Of a stretch of 39,222 nt of DNA, positions 8,980 to 18,028 are shown piece by piece; position 1 is the stretch's first letter; each line of letters begins with the position of its first letter. The notes below the pieces were generated by a model. That model was not told the origin of the DNA and did no database searches. It saw only the letters and a list, made by a program, of their open reading frames with translations. Source of the DNA: Pseudomonas sp. GM49 (GTDB lineage: Bacteria > Pseudomonadota > Gammaproteobacteria > Pseudomonadales > Pseudomonadaceae); contig NZ_AKJL01000147.1 of assembly GCF_000282355.1 (NCBI RefSeq), forward strand, positions 1 to 39,222. Reading direction: 5' to 3'. The translations under genes were made by a program, and so were the position numbers.

Positions 8980-9936
8980 TCAAATCCCCTTTTTCCATGC
9001 TCGCGCAAGGGGTTTGTTGCAGAGGAAAATCCCCGCCAGAATCAGCCCGCCACCCAGGCACATGGCCAGCGTCAGCGGTTCATCCAGCAGCAGCGCGCCA
9101 AGGATCACTGCTGTCAACGGGTTCAAGGCAATGAACACCCCGGAACGCGTCGCGCCGATTTTGCGGATGCCGTCGTAGTAGCCAATGTACGCCAGCGCCG
9201 ACCCCAGCACACCCAGGTACAAAAGACTCAACCATTGCGGCGCACCCAGGTGGGCAATCGCGGTGACACTCGCCTCGCCGCGGACAATGCAGGTCATCCA
9301 GAGCATGACGGTGCCCAGCAGAATCGACCAGGTCACCGTTTGCACCGGCCCCAGGGTCTGGTTCAGCTCTCTGGAGAACAGCGAGTAGACAGCCCAGCCG
9401 AGGACGCAGCCGAAAATCAGCAGATCACCGAGCCAGGCACCAGCACCGGCATCGACACCGCCGGCCAGTAATTGCGGGTTGCGACTGACGATCACCATGC
9501 TCGCGCCCGCGATGCAGATCGCAATACCGGCGACTTTCGCCCGGTTCAAACGCTCCTTGAACAGCAGCCAGGAGGCCATGCCGATCACCGCCGGATTCAG
9601 CGCCACAATCAAGGACGCCCGTGAAGCGTTGATGTATTGCAGGCCATAAAAGAAGCACAGGTTGTAAAAGAAGATCCCGAAAAAGCCAAGCAACAGCAAT
9701 TGCCGCCATTGCCGGGCGCTGGGCCGGAGCAGTGGTATCCGCGCCACGCGTAAAAACAACAGCAACGCCACGCTGGCCAGTAAAAACCGCAGGCTGGCCG
9801 CCAGCAGCGGGCTGAGACTGTCGGCCAGAAAGCGTCCGGCAACGAAGGTACCACCCCAAACCATGGTGACCCCAGCCAGTTTCAGATACACCGGCAGATC
9901 AGATGGTTTTGACAGGGTTTGCTCGCAGATCGTCAT
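8980..9936 (-). CDS. EamA-family (DMT) transporter
   Basis: Inner-membrane drug/metabolite exporter with two EamA repeats, 318 residues and about ten helices. The first repeat begins LAGVTMVWGGTFVAGRFLAD and includes the NASRASLIVALNPAVIG signature near the end of the repeat. The second repeat has the matching GATRSGVFIALNPLTAVILG segment. It is divergent from a LysR regulator 77 nt away, a common arrangement in which the regulator controls the exporter. The substrate is unknown. A GGAA lies just before the ATG. Confidence 0.9.
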   Translation of the reverse strand: MTICEQTLSKPSDLPVYLKLAGVTMVWGGTFVAGRFLADSLSPLLAASLRFLLASVALLLFLRVARIPLLRPSARQWRQLLLLGFFGIFFYNLCFFYGLQYINASRASLIVALNPAVIGMASWLLFKERLNRAKVAGIAICIAGASMVIVSRNPQLLAGGVDAGAGAWLGDLLIFGCVLGWAVYSLFSRELNQTLGPVQTVTWSILLGTVMLWMTCIVRGEASVTAIAHLGAPQWLSLLYLGVLGSALAYIGYYDGIRKIGATRSGVFIALNPLTAVILGALLLDEPLTLAMCLGGGLILAGIFLCNKPLARAWKKGI

Positions 9937-9999
9937 AGATTCCAGGGCCGGATGTCGGAGAGATGACGTATCATTCGGCTAATACCCAGTCATCGTAAA

Positions 10000-10015
10000 A
10001 TGAGTAAACACTCAT
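10000..10015. promoter_or_regulatory. ATGAGT-AAAC-ACTCAT inverted repeat over the LysR start
   Basis: Perfect 6-bp arms with a 4-nt spacer, ending on the first two bases of the LysR gene start codon and within the divergent spacer to the EamA gene. The size suits an autoregulatory site, but it may act only through occlusion of ribosome binding. Confidence 0.4.
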
Positions 10016-10886
10016 GACCCTCACTCAACTGGAGATTTTCTCCCTCGTGGCCGAACTGCGCGGCTTCACGGCAGCGGCCAATCGCCTGGGAATCTCCCAA
10101 TCGGCGGTGTCCCATGCCTTGAAGTCCCTGGAGCTGGAGTTGGGTGTCGAACTGTTGCGCCGGCATCAATCCCAGGTCGAGCTGAGCGACATTGGCCAGC
10201 AGTTGTTGCTGCGCGCCCGGGCGATGCTGGGCCTGGCCAACACCCTGCGCCAGGAAGCGGCCGATGCAAGGGGCATGAAACGCGGCACGTTGCGTATCGG
10301 CTCCTTCGGCCCGACCTCATCGATCAAATTGTTGCCGTTGATCCTGCAGCAGTACCGCGCCGCCCATCCCGGTATCGAGGTGCATATCGACGAAGGCCCC
10401 GACCGCCAGGTGCTGCAGTGGCTGGAAGAGCGACGGATCGACATCGGCTTTGTGGTGTTGCCCGAGGAGCGTTTCGACACGGTCGCGCTGATCGAAGACC
10501 AGATGGTCGCGCTACTGCCCGCTGGCCACCCGCTGGCGGGTCACAACAGCCTGAGCCTGAAGGATCTATGCGATTTTCCGTTTGTGCTGACCGAGGCCGG
10601 TTCTTCGGAGCTGGTTTCACGCCTGTTCACCGCGGCCCGACTGACGCCCAACATCCGTTATCGCTGCTCGCAGTTGATCAGCACCCTGGATGTCGTCGCT
10701 CGGGGTGACGGGGTGACGGTGGTTGCCGAAGGTTCATTGCCCAATCAATTTGACAGCCGCTGTGTGAAAAAACAGCTGTCGCCGGCGGTGTTGCGCCAGG
10801 TTGGCCTGGCGGTACTCGATCGACGCCAGGCATCACCCGCGACGCTGGCCTTTATCAAACTGGCCGAAAGCCTTGATTTGCGTTGA
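10014..10886 (+). CDS. LysR-family transcriptional regulator
   Basis: LysR-type regulator of 290 residues. The N-terminal winged helix-turn-helix is clear (LTQLEIFSLVAELRGFTAAANRLGISQSAVSHALKSLE spans about 3-40). The substrate-binding domain starts near residue 90 (GTLRIGSFGPTSSIKLLP) and contains the expected PAGHPLAG turn. It is divergent from the EamA exporter, which is its most likely target. The effector is unknown. The ATG is overlapped by an inverted repeat, which suggests autorepression. Confidence 0.93.
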   Translation: MTLTQLEIFSLVAELRGFTAAANRLGISQSAVSHALKSLELELGVELLRRHQSQVELSDIGQQLLLRARAMLGLANTLRQEAADARGMKRGTLRIGSFGPTSSIKLLPLILQQYRAAHPGIEVHIDEGPDRQVLQWLEERRIDIGFVVLPEERFDTVALIEDQMVALLPAGHPLAGHNSLSLKDLCDFPFVLTEAGSSELVSRLFTAARLTPNIRYRCSQLISTLDVVARGDGVTVVAEGSLPNQFDSRCVKKQLSPAVLRQVGLAVLDRRQASPATLAFIKLAESLDLR

Positions 10887-10999
10887 GCGGCATAACCGTC
10901 AACGGCCAACTATCATAGCCCATACCCTAACTCTTCATGGGAGGCGTTTTTACCCTGCCATCAATTGAGAGCCTTACTTCTTCGTGACAGGACTCGCGA

Positions 11000-12532
11000 A
11001 TGCCACTGAAAGCCAAAACCCGCAGTCGCAGCACAAAAGTTGCTGTCACTCTGATCAGTGGATTGCTCCCGGTGTTGCTGGGGGCCGCCATTCTTTACAT
11101 GCAAGCGGGCCATGCGCTGAAGCAAAGCACCGAGCAAACCGCCGAAGAAGCGATTCGCCAGTTCGACTTGATGCTCGACAACACCGCCCAGGCCACTCGC
11201 GAACTGCTGCCGCTGGCCGGTCAAAGTTGTGGCGACGTCAACTTGTCTCTGCGCGAGCAGGTCACTCGTCGCCCATTCGTGCGATCAACCAATCTGGCGT
11301 GGGACAACAACCTCTACTGCAGCTCGTTGTTCGGCGACTATCAGGAAAAGGTCAAGCCCGGTGAATACACCCAGGGCGCCTTATGGCTCATGAGCGGCAA
11401 TGCGGTGACGCCCGACACCGCCGTGCTGGTGTACCGGCTGAGCGAAGGCAAAAAAGGTGCGCTGGCGACCGTCGATGGTTATCACTTGAGCAATATTCTG
11501 CGCCTGATAGGCCGCAAGACCATGCTATTGCTGCAAGTTGGCCCGGACTGGATGTCCGCCGACGGCAAGGTACACAGGGACGCTGCGCCCGAACTGCCCG
11601 TTGCGCAAAGTCGATTGACCTCCGGGCGCTATGCCTATGCGGTGCAAGCCGGCTTCCCCGAAGGCGAAACCTGGCGATACATGAGCAACGAGTATCCACC
11701 GCTGTTCAGCCTGTTGATTTTCTTCGGTGTGATTGCCGGTTCAATTGGTCATGTCCTGCAAAAGCGCTCATCGGCACCCACTCAGGAAATGCAACGGGCA
11801 CTGGAAGCTGCAGAGTTCATTCCGTATTTCCAGCCCGTAGTACATGGGGACAGCAAAAGCTGGTCCGGCGCTGAAGTGCTGATGCGCTGGAAACATCCGA
11901 AGGAAGGCCTGGTGCGTCCGGACCTGTTCATCCCGTTTGCCGAGCATTCAGGATTGATCGTGCCGATGACCCGCTCGCTGATGCGTCAAACCGCCGCCCT
12001 GCTCGCGCCGCAATCCGCCAGATTCAACAAACCGTTCCACATCGGCATCAACATCACCGCCAGCCATTGCCAGGACCTGGAGCTGATCAAGGATTGTCGC
12101 GAGTTTCTCAATGCATTCGAACCGGGCTCGATTTATCTGGTGCTGGAACTGACCGAGCGTGAACTGATCGAGCCCACGGCCATTACCCTGCAATTGTTCG
12201 AGCAACTTCGCGAACTGGGCGTGAAAATCGCCATCGACGACTTCGGCACGGGTCACTCAAGCCTTGGCTACCTGCGGCAGTTCAATGTCGATTTTCTGAA
12301 AATCGACCAGAGTTTTGTCGCCATGATCGGCATCGACACACTCTCCAGCCACATCCTGGACAGCATCATCGAACTGGCGGTCAAGCTCGACCTTGCCCTG
12401 GTGGCCGAAGGAGTCGAAACCCGTGAGCAGAGCGATTACCTGAGCGTACATCGGGTCAACTTCCTGCAAGGTTATCTGTTCGGCAAACCCATGCCGGGTG
12501 CTGAATTCATTAGTGCATTAAGCAACCATTAA
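11000..12532 (+). CDS. CSS-motif EAL c-di-GMP phosphodiesterase
   Basis: Membrane phosphodiesterase of 510 residues predicted to hydrolyse c-di-GMP. An N-terminal helix (about 14-34) and a second one (about 233-252) bracket a periplasmic CSS domain. That domain has the CSS triad at 107-109 and another cysteine at 77, the pattern that allows redox (DsbA/DsbB-linked) control in E. coli PdeC-type proteins. The cytoplasmic EAL domain follows: Glu-Val-Leu in place of Glu-Ala-Leu at 292-294, ELTERE (383-388), DDFGTG (413-418), LKID (433-436) and EGVE (470-473). All catalytic acidic residues are present, so activity is expected. AGGA precedes the ATG. No partner cyclase is adjacent. Confidence 0.93.
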   Translation: MPLKAKTRSRSTKVAVTLISGLLPVLLGAAILYMQAGHALKQSTEQTAEEAIRQFDLMLDNTAQATRELLPLAGQSCGDVNLSLREQVTRRPFVRSTNLAWDNNLYCSSLFGDYQEKVKPGEYTQGALWLMSGNAVTPDTAVLVYRLSEGKKGALATVDGYHLSNILRLIGRKTMLLLQVGPDWMSADGKVHRDAAPELPVAQSRLTSGRYAYAVQAGFPEGETWRYMSNEYPPLFSLLIFFGVIAGSIGHVLQKRSSAPTQEMQRALEAAEFIPYFQPVVHGDSKSWSGAEVLMRWKHPKEGLVRPDLFIPFAEHSGLIVPMTRSLMRQTAALLAPQSARFNKPFHIGINITASHCQDLELIKDCREFLNAFEPGSIYLVLELTERELIEPTAITLQLFEQLRELGVKIAIDDFGTGHSSLGYLRQFNVDFLKIDQSFVAMIGIDTLSSHILDSIIELAVKLDLALVAEGVETREQSDYLSVHRVNFLQGYLFGKPMPGAEFISALSNH

Positions 12533-12765
12533 CTAGCGGATTTAACCGACAAAACAGCGATTACACGCACCAATTTGAATCAAAACACTACTGTCGTTAC
12601 ATGAAGAAAAAGCCAGGATTTACTCTTGGCCAATTAACTACTACAATTTTCCATGCCTGCGCTAAATTGGCAGGTGAGCCACTATCACCGAGTCGCTTCA
12701 AGGCTCTTGGCTTATAGCTTTGTTTGCGGTTGGTATCAGCCAAACACACTATTGGAGTAAAGATA

Positions 12766-13131
12766 TTGTCCAGACTCGCTGAATTCCGTGCAGCCGAAAA
12801 GGCCCTTCAAGAACAGCTCAAGCAGTTGGAATCCTTGAAGAACGATGCCGGGCTCAAGAAAGAAATCGAATTCGAAGAAAAGCTCCAGGGTTTGATGAAA
12901 ACCTATGGCAAGAGCCTGCGCGATATCATCGCCATTCTCGATCCGAACCCGGCAAAATCCGGCCTGCAGCAGGCAATCGCACCTAAAACCCGTCGTGCCC
13001 GTGTGGTCAAGGTTTATCAGAACCCGCACACCGGCGAGCTGATTGAAACCAAGGGCGGCAACCACCGCGGCCTGAAAGCCTGGAAAGAACAGTACGGTGC
13101 AGCCACCGTTGATTCCTGGCTGCGCGGCTAA
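12766..13131 (+). CDS. mvaU: MvaT/MvaU-family H-NS-like silencer
   Basis: Nucleoid protein of the MvaT/MvaU family, the Pseudomonas analogue of H-NS that silences AT-rich DNA. The start is TTG at 12766 (GGAG nine bases before), giving 121 residues. The N-terminus (RLAEFRAAEKALQEQLKQLE) is an oligomerising coiled coil close to MvaU rather than MvaT of P. aeruginosa. The C-terminal DNA-binding part has NPHTGELIETKGGNHRGLKAWK (about 86-107), the family signature. Fluorescent strains carry several paralogues (mvaT, mvaV, tur genes), so the symbol is by similarity. The 233-nt upstream region is AT-rich, fitting autoregulation, and a good terminator follows. Confidence 0.92.
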   Translation: MSRLAEFRAAEKALQEQLKQLESLKNDAGLKKEIEFEEKLQGLMKTYGKSLRDIIAILDPNPAKSGLQQAIAPKTRRARVVKVYQNPHTGELIETKGGNHRGLKAWKEQYGAATVDSWLRG

Positions 13132-13149
13132 CTCTCGCAGCGACAAAAA

Positions 13150-13173
13150 AGCCCTGCTCATGCAGGGCTTTTT
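13150..13173 (+). terminator. intrinsic terminator of the mvaU-type gene
   Basis: AGCCCTGC-TCAT-GCAGGGCT followed by TTTTT, 20 nt after the mvaU-type stop. Stem and U-tract are textbook. Confidence 0.9.
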
Positions 13174-13295
13174 CATGGGCTATCTAAATGCCGGAGGGCA
13201 GGCGCCGGACAATTACCTAACAGCCAACAACTTTGTGCTTAATCCATTTGGGTATCTAAAATTTTCTTCATGCATCGAAAAAGCACTGTCGCTTA

Positions 13296-13814
13296 CTAAA
13301 GTTTCAAGCTGTTACGGGCAGCGTCTATTTCCTCCTGGCTCGCCTTATAAGCCTCGGCCTGCCCTGCGTAGGAAAGAACATAGGCCTTATCGGCATCCAC
13401 CGCGGCCACCAATGTTTGAGAAAGCACATGCCTGCCGTTTTGCGTGATGGTGCAGGTTGTTTCCAGCGCAACCAAACGACTCAACGTAGTCGAATGTATT
13501 CGCGTGCAAACACTTTGGTACCCGCCCTGAAAGAAGTCTTTTTGTACTGACTTGCGCATCTCCAGCAATACGCCTTCAAGGTTCACCTGATGATCGCTTT
13601 GCACCTGACTCATGGTCAGCTCCATCACCATGACCGGCGAGCCATTCTGATCATTTTTCACCGCCCGCTGGCGGCTGACTCCCGGCGCCGATTCAGGCAC
13701 GACTTCGACCTGCCAGCCTTCCGGCCAGGTCACCACCGGCGCATCGGCACGAGCGGCGCCCACCACCGAAAGCACGCTTAGCAGGATGAACAGCAGTTTA
13801 CGGAATCGAATCAT
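13296..13814 (-). CDS. secreted/periplasmic protein, DUF4946-like
   Basis: A protein of about 172 residues beginning MIRFRKLLFILLSVLSVVGAARADAP, a classical Sec signal peptide with a likely ARADA cleavage. The start could also be the in-frame GTG four codons upstream; neither has a strong ribosome-binding site. The mature part (VTWPEGWQVEV, ...VCTRIHSTTLSRL..., ETTCTITQNGRHVLSQTL) resembles a small uncharacterised Pseudomonas family that I recall as DUF4946; that assignment is from memory. Two cysteines could form a disulfide. Function is unknown. It is transcribed away from gloA. Confidence 0.75.
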   Translation of the reverse strand: MIRFRKLLFILLSVLSVVGAARADAPVVTWPEGWQVEVVPESAPGVSRQRAVKNDQNGSPVMVMELTMSQVQSDHQVNLEGVLLEMRKSVQKDFFQGGYQSVCTRIHSTTLSRLVALETTCTITQNGRHVLSQTLVAAVDADKAYVLSYAGQAEAYKASQEEIDAARNSLKL

Positions 13815-13958
13815 TGCAATGGGCACTCAAGGATCAAGCCGTAAAGTCTGGGCCCAGGCCGGCTGTCAGGCAATAGCCGACTGTTTGGGTTTGGTGATGT
13901 CCGAACCCTTGCGTATCATTGTCGCCATTCGTTAGCCCACATATTTCCCGGAGGGCCC

Positions 13959-14480
13959 ATGAGCCTGCACGAATTGAACACCTTCCCCGGCGTCACCGCC
14001 CAACCGGACGCCGCTACACAGAAATTTGTCTTCAACCACACCATGCTGCGGGTCAAGGACATCACCAGGTCCCTGGACTTCTACACACGCATCCTGGGTT
14101 TTACCCTGGTGGAAAAACGCGATTTCCCGGAAGCCGAGTTCAGCCTGTATTTCCTGGCGCTGGTGGACAAAAACCAGATCCCGGCCGATGCCGCCGCGCG
14201 CACCGAGTGGATGAAATCGATCCCCGGCATTCTGGAACTGACCCACAACCACGGCACCGAGAACGATGCGGATTTCGCCTACCACAATGGCAACACCGAC
14301 CCGCGCGGTTTCGGCCACATCTGCATCTCGGTGCCGGATATCGTCGCCGCTTGCGAGCGCTTTGAAGCACTGGGCTGCGATTTCCAGAAACGCTTGAGCG
14401 ACGGCCGCATGAAGAGCCTGGCATTCATCAAGGACCCGGACGCCTACTGGGTCGAGATCATCCAGCCAGCTCCACTTTAA
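13959..14480 (+). CDS. gloA: lactoylglutathione lyase (glyoxalase I)
   Basis: Glyoxalase I converts the methylglyoxal-glutathione hemithioacetal to S-lactoylglutathione. The 173-residue length and the motifs KFVFNHTMLRVKDITRSLDFY, ELTHNHGTEND and GFGHICISVPDI are those of the longer proteobacterial/eukaryotic type, generally zinc-dependent. Metal ligands are expected at the His of FNHTMLRV (about 27), Glu of LELTHN (about 93), His of GFGHICI (about 120) and Glu of YWVEIIQP (about 167). GGAGGG precedes the ATG. It stands alone and is followed by a REPIN. Confidence 0.96.
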   Translation: MSLHELNTFPGVTAQPDAATQKFVFNHTMLRVKDITRSLDFYTRILGFTLVEKRDFPEAEFSLYFLALVDKNQIPADAAARTEWMKSIPGILELTHNHGTENDADFAYHNGNTDPRGFGHICISVPDIVAACERFEALGCDFQKRLSDGRMKSLAFIKDPDAYWVEIIQPAPL

Positions 14481-14499
14481 GCCACACCGCAAATCCCCT

Positions 14500-14600
14500 T
14501 GTGGGAGCGGGCTTGCTCGCGATAACCCGGAGAACACCGCGGGGCATCTGCCAACCAGCGTTATCGTTGACGACCATCGCGAGCGAGCTCGCTCCTACAG
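14500..14600. repeat. REPIN (inverted REP pair)
   Basis: Facing REP units at 14500-14523 and 14577-14600. The interior (ACCGCGGGGCATCTGCCAACCAGCG... with TTATCGTTGACG) is close to the reverse complement of the interior of 18029-18139, showing common descent. It lies in the convergent gap between gloA and ahpF. Confidence 0.9.
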
Positions 14601-14626
14601 GGGTTTTGTGTTTTCAGCGCCGGGGT

Positions 14627-16189
14627 TTATGCCGGGGCGGACGTGCGGATCAAGTGATCGAAGGCACTGAGAGAAGCTTTGGCGCCCTCGCCCACCGCGA
14701 TCACGATCTGCTTGTATGGCACAGTGGTCACGTCGCCGGCGGCGAACACACCCGGCACCGACGTTTCACCGCGAGCGTCAACGATGATCTCGCCACGCGG
14801 TGACAATTCGATCGTGCCCTTGAGCCAATCGGTGTTCGGCAGCAGACCGATCTGCACAAAGATCCCTTCCAGTTCCACGCTGCGCAATTCGTCACTCTGA
14901 CGGTCCTTGTAGCGCAGACCGTTGACCTTCTGACCGTCGCCGGTGACTTCAGTGGTTTGCGCACTGGTGATCACGGTGACGTTCTGCAAGCTGTGCAATT
15001 TGCGCTGCAATACCGCATCGGCACGCAACTGCACATCGAATTCCAGCAGCGTGACATGGGACACGATACCGGCCAGGTCGATGGCCGCTTCGACGCCGGA
15101 ATTGCCGCCGCCAATCACCGCTACGCGCTTGCCCTTGAACAGTGGACCGTCGCAGTGCGGGCAGTACGCCACGCCTTTGTTGCGGTATTGCTGCTCGCCC
15201 GGAACATTCATTTCACGCCACCGCGCACCGGTCGCCAGAATCACGGTTTTGGCTTTCAGCGATGCACCGCTGGCGAAGTGAATCTGGTGCAGCTCGCCAT
15301 TTTTGCCGGGCACCAGTTTGTCGGCACGTTGCAGGTTCATGATGTCCACGTCGTATTGCTTGACGTGCTCTTCCAGGGCCACGGCCAGTTTCGGCCCTTC
15401 GGTTTCCTGCACCGAGATAAAGTTCTCGATGGCCATGGTGTCCAGCACCTGCCCACCAAAACGCTCCGCCGCGACACCGGTGCGAATGCCCTTGCGGGCC
15501 GCATAGATTGCCGCCGAAGCACCAGCGGGGCCACCGCCGACCACCAGCACATCAAAGGCTTGCTTGGCGCTGATTTTCTCGGCCTGGCGTTCGATGCCGC
15601 TGGTGTCGATTTTGGCGAGGATTTCTTCCAGGCCCATGCGGCCCTGGCCGAAATTCACGCCATTCAGATAAATGCTTGGCACGGCCATGATCTGGCGATC
15701 ATCGACTTCAGCCTGGAACAGCGCGCCGTCGATGGCGACGTGGCGAATGTTCGGGTTCAGCACCGCCATCAGGTTCAGGGCCTGGACCACGTCCGGGCAG
15801 TTCTGACACGACAGCGAGAAGTAAGTCTCGAAGTTGAACTCGCCTTTGAGCGAGCGAATCTGTTCGATCACCTCGACACTGGCCTTGGACGGATGACCGC
15901 CGACTTGCAGCAAGGCCAGCACCAGCGAAGTGAATTCATGGCCCATGGGGATGCCGGCAAAACGCAGGCTGATGTCGGCTCCCGGGCGATTGATCGAGAA
16001 CGATGGCTTGCGTGCATCATCACCGTTGTCGAGCAAAGTAATCTGGGTGGAAAGACCGGCAACGTCTTTCAACAGTTCGAGCATTTCCTGGGATTTCGCA
16101 CCGTCGTCGAGGGAAGCAACGATCTCGATCGGCTGGGTGACCCGTTCCAGGTACGATTTCAACTGGGCTTTAAGATTGGTGTCCAACAT
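14627..16189 (-). CDS. ahpF: alkyl hydroperoxide reductase subunit F
   Basis: Flavoprotein disulfide reductase that passes electrons from NADH to AhpC. I use the ATG of [20 protein letters not shown], with AAGGA upstream, giving 520 residues; E. coli AhpF has 521. The N-terminal thioredoxin-like domain carries the CQNC redox pair (Cys128/Cys131). The FAD motif GGGPAG is at 218-223, the second redox pair in AYCPHCDG is Cys343/Cys346, and a [13 protein letters not shown] motif follows. All four cysteines are intact. It lies downstream of ahpC on the same strand. The spacer holds an intrinsic terminator, so ahpF probably gets a reduced share of the ahpC transcript. Confidence 0.97.
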   Translation of the reverse strand: MLDTNLKAQLKSYLERVTQPIEIVASLDDGAKSQEMLELLKDVAGLSTQITLLDNGDDARKPSFSINRPGADISLRFAGIPMGHEFTSLVLALLQVGGHPSKASVEVIEQIRSLKGEFNFETYFSLSCQNCPDVVQALNLMAVLNPNIRHVAIDGALFQAEVDDRQIMAVPSIYLNGVNFGQGRMGLEEILAKIDTSGIERQAEKISAKQAFDVLVVGGGPAGASAAIYAARKGIRTGVAAERFGGQVLDTMAIENFISVQETEGPKLAVALEEHVKQYDVDIMNLQRADKLVPGKNGELHQIHFASGASLKAKTVILATGARWREMNVPGEQQYRNKGVAYCPHCDGPLFKGKRVAVIGGGNSGVEAAIDLAGIVSHVTLLEFDVQLRADAVLQRKLHSLQNVTVITSAQTTEVTGDGQKVNGLRYKDRQSDELRSVELEGIFVQIGLLPNTDWLKGTIELSPRGEIIVDARGETSVPGVFAAGDVTTVPYKQIVIAVGEGAKASLSAFDHLIRTSAPA

Positions 16190-16230
16190 ACGGGCGATTT
16201 CCTTTTGCTGTTTCATATAAAGCAGGCATA

Positions 16231-16267
16231 AAAAAACGCCCGAGCGAATCTCGCCCGGGCGTTTTTA
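16231..16267 (-). terminator. terminator/attenuator between ahpC and ahpF
   Basis: AAAAACGCCCGAG..CTCGCCCGGGCGTTTTT forms a GC-rich stem flanked by A and T runs, so it can act in both directions. For the minus-strand ahpC-ahpF transcript it lies after the ahpC stop and 42 nt before the ahpF start. Confidence 0.85.
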
Positions 16268-16327
16268 TTGGGCGGTGCAGCTTACCGAACAGGTGCGGAG
16301 TTCCGCCCTGATGAAGCGATCACAGAC

Positions 16328-16891
16328 TTAGATCTTGCCGACCAGGTCCAGGGACGGCGCCAGAGTGGCCTCGCCTTCTTTCCACTTGGCAGGGCAAACC
16401 TGGCCAGGGTGAGCAGCGACGTACTGGGCAGCCTTGATTTTGCGCAGCAGCTCGGAAGCGTCACGGCCTACACCGCCGTCGTTCAGTTCAACGATCTTGA
16501 TCTGGCCTTCCGGGTTGATTACGAAGGTGCCACGGTCAGCCAGACCTGCTTCTTCGATCAGCACGTCGAAGTTGCGGGAGATGGCGTGGGTCGGGTCGCC
16601 GATCATGGTGTATTGGATTTTGCCGATGGCTGGCGAAGTGTTGTGCCAGGCAGCGTGGGCAAAGTGGGTGTCGGTGGAAACGCTGTAGATCTCGACGCCC
16701 AGTTTCTGGAATGCGTCGTAGTTGTCTGCCAGGTCTTCCAGCTCGGTCGGGCACACGAAGGTGAAGTCGGCCGGGTAGAAGAACACTACAGACCACTTGC
16801 CTTTCAGGTCAGCGTCCGAGACTTTTACGAAGTCGCCATTTTTGAATGCGTCAGCTTTGAACGGTTTAACTTGGCTGTTGATGATAGGCAT
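16328..16891 (-). CDS. ahpC: alkyl hydroperoxide reductase subunit C (2-Cys peroxiredoxin)
   Basis: Peroxiredoxin reducing H2O2, organic hydroperoxides and peroxynitrite. Starting at the ATG of [16 protein letters not shown] gives 187 residues, the E. coli length; GGAG lies upstream. The peroxidatic Cys47 is in DFTFVCPTE and the resolving Cys166 in GQVCPAKW. The C-terminal helix that confers sensitivity to overoxidation is present. Recycling is by AhpF, encoded downstream. Regulation by OxyR is usual for the family; the upstream region has only partial matches to an OxyR site, which I do not annotate. Confidence 0.98.
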   Translation of the reverse strand: MPIINSQVKPFKADAFKNGDFVKVSDADLKGKWSVVFFYPADFTFVCPTELEDLADNYDAFQKLGVEIYSVSTDTHFAHAAWHNTSPAIGKIQYTMIGDPTHAISRNFDVLIEEAGLADRGTFVINPEGQIKIVELNDGGVGRDASELLRKIKAAQYVAAHPGQVCPAKWKEGEATLAPSLDLVGKI

Positions 16892-17040
16892 CGTTGACTC
16901 TCCGTCAGGGGTTAAGAAGTTGATGGAGAGAACTTTACTCACTCGACGGACGGTTGGCTCATTGGCAAACCTCATGCTGCTGATTGGCTTTCGCTATTAG
17001 CCGACTGTATTAATAGAAGAAAACGGTATCCAGGATTTTT

Positions 17041-17064
17041 TGTAGCAGCAGGCTTCGCCAGCTG
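17041..17064. repeat. single REP-like palindrome
   Basis: TGTAGCAGCAGGCTTCGCCAGCTG, the same class as the fragment at 1-22. It touches the stop of the recombinase gene and lies between it and the ahpC promoter region. Confidence 0.65.
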
Positions 17065-18003
17065 TTATGGATCGCGTGGATCCAGGGCGATGTGAGTCAT
17101 GCCGAGGAACGGACTGACTTCGATGTAACGCATGGCCGACTTCATGTCCTTCCAGCCTACATAACTCATCAGGGACTTCAAATCCCAGCCACTCTGATGC
17201 GCCCAGGTGGCAAAACCACGACGCAAGGAGTGACTGGTGTAATGCTCGCCGGCAATCCCCGCGCGCGCCAACGCTTGGCGCAGTAGCGGAATCACACTGT
17301 TGGCGTGCAGTCCCTCCTCGCCCAGATGCCCCCAGCGGTCGATGCCACGGAACACCGGCCCACGCACCAGTGCCGCCTCGGTGATCCAGTCAATATAAGC
17401 CTGCACCGGACACAAGCGTTGCAAGGCCGGCGTCTGATACGTCTTGCCGAGGTTATCGCGATCACTCTTGCTGCGCGGCAGATAGAGGCTGATGCCGAAA
17501 CCGGCACTTGCCTGCACATGCTCAACCTGAAGCCGACACAACTCATCGCTACGAAAGCCGCGCCAGAAGCCCAGCAGGATCAACGCCATGTCGCGCCTGG
17601 CCCGCAGCAATCCCGGTCGGTCACCTTCGGCCCTGGCGGTTTGGACTTCCAGCTCCAGACAACTGACCACCTGTTCCAGATGCTTAAGCTGCAAGGGTTC
17701 GGCTTGTTTTTCCTGAGCCGGGTGCAGCGCGCGGATGCCCTTGAACACCTTGCGCACCACCGGCGCCTTGGTGGGATCGGCAAAGCCCTGGCTGTTGTGC
17801 CACTGCGCCAATGCCGACAAACGCAGTTTCAGCGTATTGATCGACAACACGCCGGCATGAGCCACCAGATAGCGCGCCACGCTGTCACCGGTTGCCGGCA
17901 GAAAACCGCCCCACGTGACTTCGAAGTGTTCAATGGCTGCCCGATAACTGCGACGGGTGTTGTCGCGAGTCGCGGCTTGCAGATAGCGATCCAGATCGCT
18001 CAT
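17065..18003 (-). CDS. tyrosine recombinase/site-specific integrase
   Basis: Tyrosine recombinase of 312 residues. The N-terminal SAM-like core-binding domain spans about 1-95 (DRYLQAATRDNTRRSYRAAIEHF). The catalytic domain shows Arg151 (GFRSDEL), Lys179 (RSKSD), His258 and Arg261 (SHSLRRGFA), Trp284 in the usual His/Trp position (YVGWKD) and Tyr293 (MRYIE), so it should be active. It is not XerC or XerD by its motifs; the closest flavour is plasmid or phage integrase. It diverges from a KfrA-like DNA-binding gene and has no other mobile-element genes or clear att repeats around it. That suggests a domesticated chromosomal recombinase or the relic of an integrated plasmid. Confidence 0.9.
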   Translation of the reverse strand: MSDLDRYLQAATRDNTRRSYRAAIEHFEVTWGGFLPATGDSVARYLVAHAGVLSINTLKLRLSALAQWHNSQGFADPTKAPVVRKVFKGIRALHPAQEKQAEPLQLKHLEQVVSCLELEVQTARAEGDRPGLLRARRDMALILLGFWRGFRSDELCRLQVEHVQASAGFGISLYLPRSKSDRDNLGKTYQTPALQRLCPVQAYIDWITEAALVRGPVFRGIDRWGHLGEEGLHANSVIPLLRQALARAGIAGEHYTSHSLRRGFATWAHQSGWDLKSLMSYVGWKDMKSAMRYIEVSPFLGMTHIALDPRDP

Positions 18004-18028
18004 AGGAAATGAACCTGTTTTGACCGAC

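Noticed and set aside
14957..16231. 424-codon plus-strand frame opposite ahpF
   Set aside because: Shadow of ahpF; composition rich in His and Gln with no domain.
16930..17020. Possible OxyR site upstream of ahpC
   Set aside because: Only one half-site resembles ATAG/CTAT spacing; too weak to list.
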